From: Bryobacteraceae bacterium
GTDB lineage: Bacteria; Acidobacteriota; Terriglobia; Bryobacterales; Bryobacteraceae
NCBI GenBank assembly: GCA_025350445.1
Contig: JANXXV010000892.1
Coordinates: forward strand, 1 to 7,751
Reading direction: 5' to 3'
Length of the DNA: 7,751 nucleotides
Each line of letters starts with the position of its first letter. Position 1 is the first letter of the stretch. Below are positions 5,774 through 7,751 of this stretch, in pieces. The notes beneath the pieces were generated by a model. That model did no database searches, was not told where the DNA came from, and saw only the letters and a program-made list of their open reading frames with translations. A program made the position numbers and the translations under genes.

Positions 5774-7039
5774 TTATTTCCGTCTCGACAGAATCTTTTC
5801 GATCTCGGCTGCGTCCCGGGGCAGTGCGGCGGTCATCAGCGTGCCGCCGTTCTCAGTGATCAGCACCATGTCTTCAATGCGGATTCCGATGCCCTCTTCA
5901 GGGATATACAAACCCGGCTCCACGGTAATAATCATATTCGGCCCGAGCGGCAATGAAGGGTCCATGGGATCGTGAACATCCAGCCCAACATGATGGCTGA
6001 CGCCGTGCGTGTAGTATTTTCCCAACGGCTCCCCATGTTTATCTTTTCCATGGGTGTTGAAGTAATCGACCACGATTGTGTTCAGGCTGTTCGGCGAGGT
6101 CTTGCCCAGCATCATGCCCGGTTTGATTGCGTCCAGCACGGCGTTCTGCGCACCGAGCACAATGTTGTAGAGTTCCCGCTGGCGCTCAGTAAATTTCCCG
6201 TTTGCGGGAATGGTGCGCGTGATATCGCTGCCATACATGGCGCATTCAGCGGCCACGTCCATGAGCACCAGTTCGCCGCGGTCGATGGTGCGGGTGTTCT
6301 TCGAATAGTGCAGGATGGCACCGTTCGGGCCTGAGCCAACAATGGGCGCATAGGCATGCCGTTCGCATCCGGCGGAGAAGTAGAGGCCGGACATCACCGC
6401 CGCCAACTGGAATTCCTTTACGCCGGGCCGCGCCATTTCCCAGGCCGCGCGATGCGCATCCACGCTGACATCGGTAGCGTGCCGGATTAATGCAATCTCC
6501 GCCGGCGACTTCTTCATTCGCAACCGTGCGATGGGCAGTTGCGCATCGCTGAAGTCCCGCAACGGCAGCAGCTTCTTCAGGTCGTCCACTTGAGGTTCGT
6601 CGAACAGCGTGAAGATCCGCTTCCCCGATTCAGCCCACGTATAAAGGTTGGCTTCGAACTTTTCGCTTGGCATTACGGTGTCGAAACCGGTGGCAGCCTG
6701 TACGCCGGAATCTTCGGGGGCAAGCTTCGGACCGGTCCAACGCTCCTGCTCGGAGTTCCGGCGGGGGATCAGCAGTACTTCGTTCGACGGCGTCATCACG
6801 AGAATGGCCCCTGGTTCGGTCCAGCCGGTGAGGTAGTAGAAATTGGCTTCCTGAAAGAAACCGGACCGCAAATCGCCATGTTCTTTTTCAGAACGTCCAA
6901 AGAGGATAGTAACCGCGGCGCCGTTCGCTTTGCGGAGTTCAGCGCGGCGGCCGCGATATTCGTCGAAAGAAATTTTGCCGGCTCCGGAAGCGGGAAGCAG
7001 AAAGAGTGCCAAGGCAGCGAACCCACGCAGAGCGGTCAT
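5774..7039 (-). CDS. Exported Xaa-Pro aminopeptidase-like M24B metallopeptidase
   Basis: A 421-residue protein of the aminopeptidase P family, which removes an N-terminal residue preceding proline using a dinuclear metal site. Residues 1-20 form a Sec signal peptide (MTALRGFAALALFLLPASGA), so the enzyme is probably periplasmic or secreted, unlike the cytoplasmic E. coli PepP. The N-terminal AMP_N-like domain is about 23-165 and the pita-bread M24 domain about 175-415. All five metal ligands can be placed: Asp261 (LMDVAAE), Asp272 (SDITRT), His349 (HGVSHHVGLDVHD), Glu374 (TVEPGLY) and Glu389 (RIEDMV). The accessory histidines 244, 345 and 356 are also present. Length fits the family. It is the first gene of the minus-strand run and abuts the kinase by 4 nt. 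There is no clear Shine-Dalgarno, but a TATACT box lies 6 nt before the ATG. True substrate preference (Xaa-Pro versus other dipeptides) cannot be read from sequence. Confidence 0.94.
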   Translation of the reverse strand: MTALRGFAALALFLLPASGAGKISFDEYRGRRAELRKANGAAVTILFGRSEKEHGDLRSGFFQEANFYYLTGWTEPGAILVMTPSNEVLLIPRRNSEQERWTGPKLAPEDSGVQAATGFDTVMPSEKFEANLYTWAESGKRIFTLFDEPQVDDLKKLLPLRDFSDAQLPIARLRMKKSPAEIALIRHATDVSVDAHRAAWEMARPGVKEFQLAAVMSGLYFSAGCERHAYAPIVGSGPNGAILHYSKNTRTIDRGELVLMDVAAECAMYGSDITRTIPANGKFTERQRELYNIVLGAQNAVLDAIKPGMMLGKTSPNSLNTIVVDYFNTHGKDKHGEPLGKYYTHGVSHHVGLDVHDPMDPSLPLGPNMIITVEPGLYIPEEGIGIRIEDMVLITENGGTLMTAALPRDAAEIEKILSRRK

Positions 7040-7045
7040 GCAAGA

Positions 7046-7051
7046 AGTATA
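7046..7051 (-). promoter_or_regulatory. Candidate -10 box for the peptidase operon
   Basis: TATACT on the minus strand, separated by six bases (TCTTGC) from the ATG at 7039. Transcription would then start about at the ATG, giving a leaderless message, which agrees with the lack of a Shine-Dalgarno. No good -35 hexamer is seen 17 nt upstream (CTTCTC), so this is tentative. Confidence 0.3.
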
Positions 7052-7130
7052 AAACAGGAATCACGAGCGAGAAGTACAAAGCAGAAGTATGCAGCAGAAG
7101 GACGGAACAGGAGAGCAAGGCAGGAGAAGA

Positions 7131-7154
7131 GAAGTACAGAAGTACAGAAGTACA
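7131..7154. repeat. Three perfect tandem GAAGTACA units
   Basis: Perfect 8-bp units at 7131-7138, 7139-7146 and 7147-7154, followed by a degenerate GAGCAGAA. Single related units (GAAGTAC or GAAGTAT) lie at 7044, 7071 and 7084. The tract forms part of a purine-rich strand and could reflect replication slippage. There is no spacer structure, so it is not a CRISPR array. Confidence 0.8.
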
Positions 7155-7194
7155 GAGCAGAAGAACCAGAAAGAACTAAATGGAACGAGGTGGG

Positions 7195-7231
7195 GCGGAC
7201 GCCCGCGTCGGCAACGGACCCCTGGTCCGTT
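7195..7231. repeat. REP-like pair of adjacent hairpins upstream of the RAYT
   Basis: The first hairpin pairs 7195-7202 with 7205-7212 (perfect GACGC/GCGTC core, one G-G mismatch, 2-nt loop CC). The second follows with no gap: AACGGACC (7213-7220) pairs perfectly with GGTCCGTT (7224-7231) across a CCT loop. A GTGG tetranucleotide at 7190-7193 stands just before the first hairpin, comparable to the GTAG-type foot that RAYTs recognise beside REP palindromes (family knowledge). Position 46 nt before the transposase start supports a REP/RAYT association. It could also act as a two-way terminator, although there is only a short T-rich stretch on the plus side (TTTCTTT). Confidence 0.6.
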
Positions 7232-7276
7232 TCTTTGAAGACGAGAACAACGCCTCTTAAAACACACTACTTCTAT

Positions 7277-7751
7277 GTGACCTTATATCGGCGACGGCTT
7301 CCGCATGTCTACTCCATGCAGCAACCAATGTTTCTAACCTGGCGCCTGTTCGGCAGTCTTCCGGCGAACCGGCATTTCCCAGGCGGTTCGCTAACCTCCG
7401 GCGACGCATTCGCCGTCTTAGACCACTTACTGGACAACGCAGGCACCGGCCCTCTTTATCTCCGCCAACCCGCACTAGCCGAGATGGTGGTGGAGGCAAT
7501 CCACTACAACGCGCAAGTTCTGGTGCAAGATGTTTTGCACGCTTTTGTGATCATGCCGAATCACGTTCATGTGCTCATCACTCCTTCAGTTCCACTTTCC
7601 AAACTGACTAAGTCGCTGAAAGGCATTACTGCGAAGCGTGCAAATGTGATGCTGGGCCGATCAGGCAGTCCGTTTTGGCAAGACGAGAGCTACGACCATG
7701 AGGTCCGTCACCAAAGGGAGTTTGAGCGGATTCGATTCTACATCGAGAACA
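7277..7751 (+). CDS. REP-associated tyrosine transposase (RAYT, TnpA_REP / Y1 HUH family), 3' end cut off
   Basis: The plus-strand frame stays open to the window edge, giving at least 158 residues. Near the start it has RRRLPH (residues 5-10), then FLTWRLFGSLP (17-27), as in other members of the family. The HUH nuclease motif is MPNHVHVLI (93-101; His96 and His98). The catalytic tyrosine is Tyr139 in FWQDESYDHEVR, and the family's FERIRFYIEN follows. The C-terminal residues lie outside the window. RAYTs are single-copy, domesticated relatives of IS200/IS605 transposases that nick REP-type hairpins. Start choice: GTG at 7277 keeps the whole conserved N-terminus; the frame is also open further upstream, and an ATG at 7316 would remove RRRLPH. 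There is no clear ribosome site. It is the only plus-strand gene, divergent from the peptidase operon. Confidence 0.9.
   Translation, partial: MTLYRRRLPHVYSMQQPMFLTWRLFGSLPANRHFPGGSLTSGDAFAVLDHLLDNAGTGPLYLRQPALAEMVVEAIHYNAQVLVQDVLHAFVIMPNHVHVLITPSVPLSKLTKSLKGITAKRANVMLGRSGSPFWQDESYDHEVRHQREFERIRFYIEN

Larger units (their letters stand above)
7040..7276. other. Divergent intergenic region
   Basis: A 237-nt non-coding stretch between the minus-strand peptidase and the plus-strand RAYT. From about 7060 to 7180 the plus strand is strongly purine-rich, with GAAGTA recurring at 7044, 7071, 7084, 7131, 7139 and 7147. Two adjacent hairpins follow at 7195-7231. The open frame across 7061-7267 on the minus strand is a by-product of the pyrimidine-rich strand and resembles no protein. 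Promoters for both flanking genes should lie here. Confidence 0.7.

Noticed and set aside
7131..7154. CRISPR array
   Set aside because: The units are only 8 bp, directly tandem with no spacers, and no cas genes are visible.
7061..7267. Minus-strand frame in the intergenic region (68 codons)
   Set aside because: Its Phe/Leu/Cys/Ser-rich translation is a by-product of a pyrimidine-rich strand with tandem repeats and it spans the hairpin pair.

Overview
The window looks like chromosomal DNA from an Acidobacteriota member of the Solibacter/Bryobacter group. The main pointer is a remnant at about 1055-1740 of the C-terminal domain that TIGRFAMs calls the 'Solibacter uncharacterized C-terminal domain' (TIGR03437). 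Supporting signs are moderately high GC, a RAYT-type transposase of the RRRLPH type, a CHASE2 histidine kinase, and secreted proteins with short signal peptides. The assignment is from memory of these families, not from a search.

Layout: everything from position 1 to 7039 reads on the minus strand with very short gaps, so it may be one long transcript read right to left. In transcription order: (1) an exported M24B aminopeptidase P-like metallopeptidase (7039-5774); (2) after 4 nt, a CHASE2 membrane histidine kinase (5769-3898); (3) after 27 nt, its likely partner, a sigma-54-dependent NtrC-type response regulator with a TTG start (3870-2557); (4) one base after the regulator's stop, a 72-residue signal-peptide fragment of a Solibacter-type secreted protein (2555-2337); (5) a 108-residue helical/coiled-coil protein with a strong Shine-Dalgarno (2326-2000), overlapping by TTGA (6) a 74-residue Cys/His protein (2003-1779); (7) a frameshifted, 5'-truncated TIGR03437 remnant (about 1740-1055); (8) a Tat-exported amidohydrolase-2 enzyme (1026-106); (9) the first 27 residues of another secreted protein running off the left edge (81-1).

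The most interesting region is 1736-2358. A two-gene cassette lies between what look like the N-terminal and C-terminal pieces of one secreted TIGR03437 protein, and an 8-bp direct repeat (TGGCGCTA) sits at both edges. This suggests the cassette replaced or was inserted into that gene, although the middle of the host gene is also missing. No function can be assigned to the two cassette proteins from sequence alone.

The right end (7040-7276) is a 237-nt divergent intergenic region. It holds a purine-rich tract with three tandem GAAGTACA units and two directly adjacent hairpins resembling a REP-type palindrome. It is followed on the plus strand by a RAYT (REP-associated tyrosine transposase) that is cut off by the window edge.

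Functionally, kinase and regulator probably form a two-component system linking an extracytoplasmic signal (CHASE2) to sigma-54 transcription. The tight coupling to an exported peptidase suggests, but does not prove, a shared envelope or peptide-related role.
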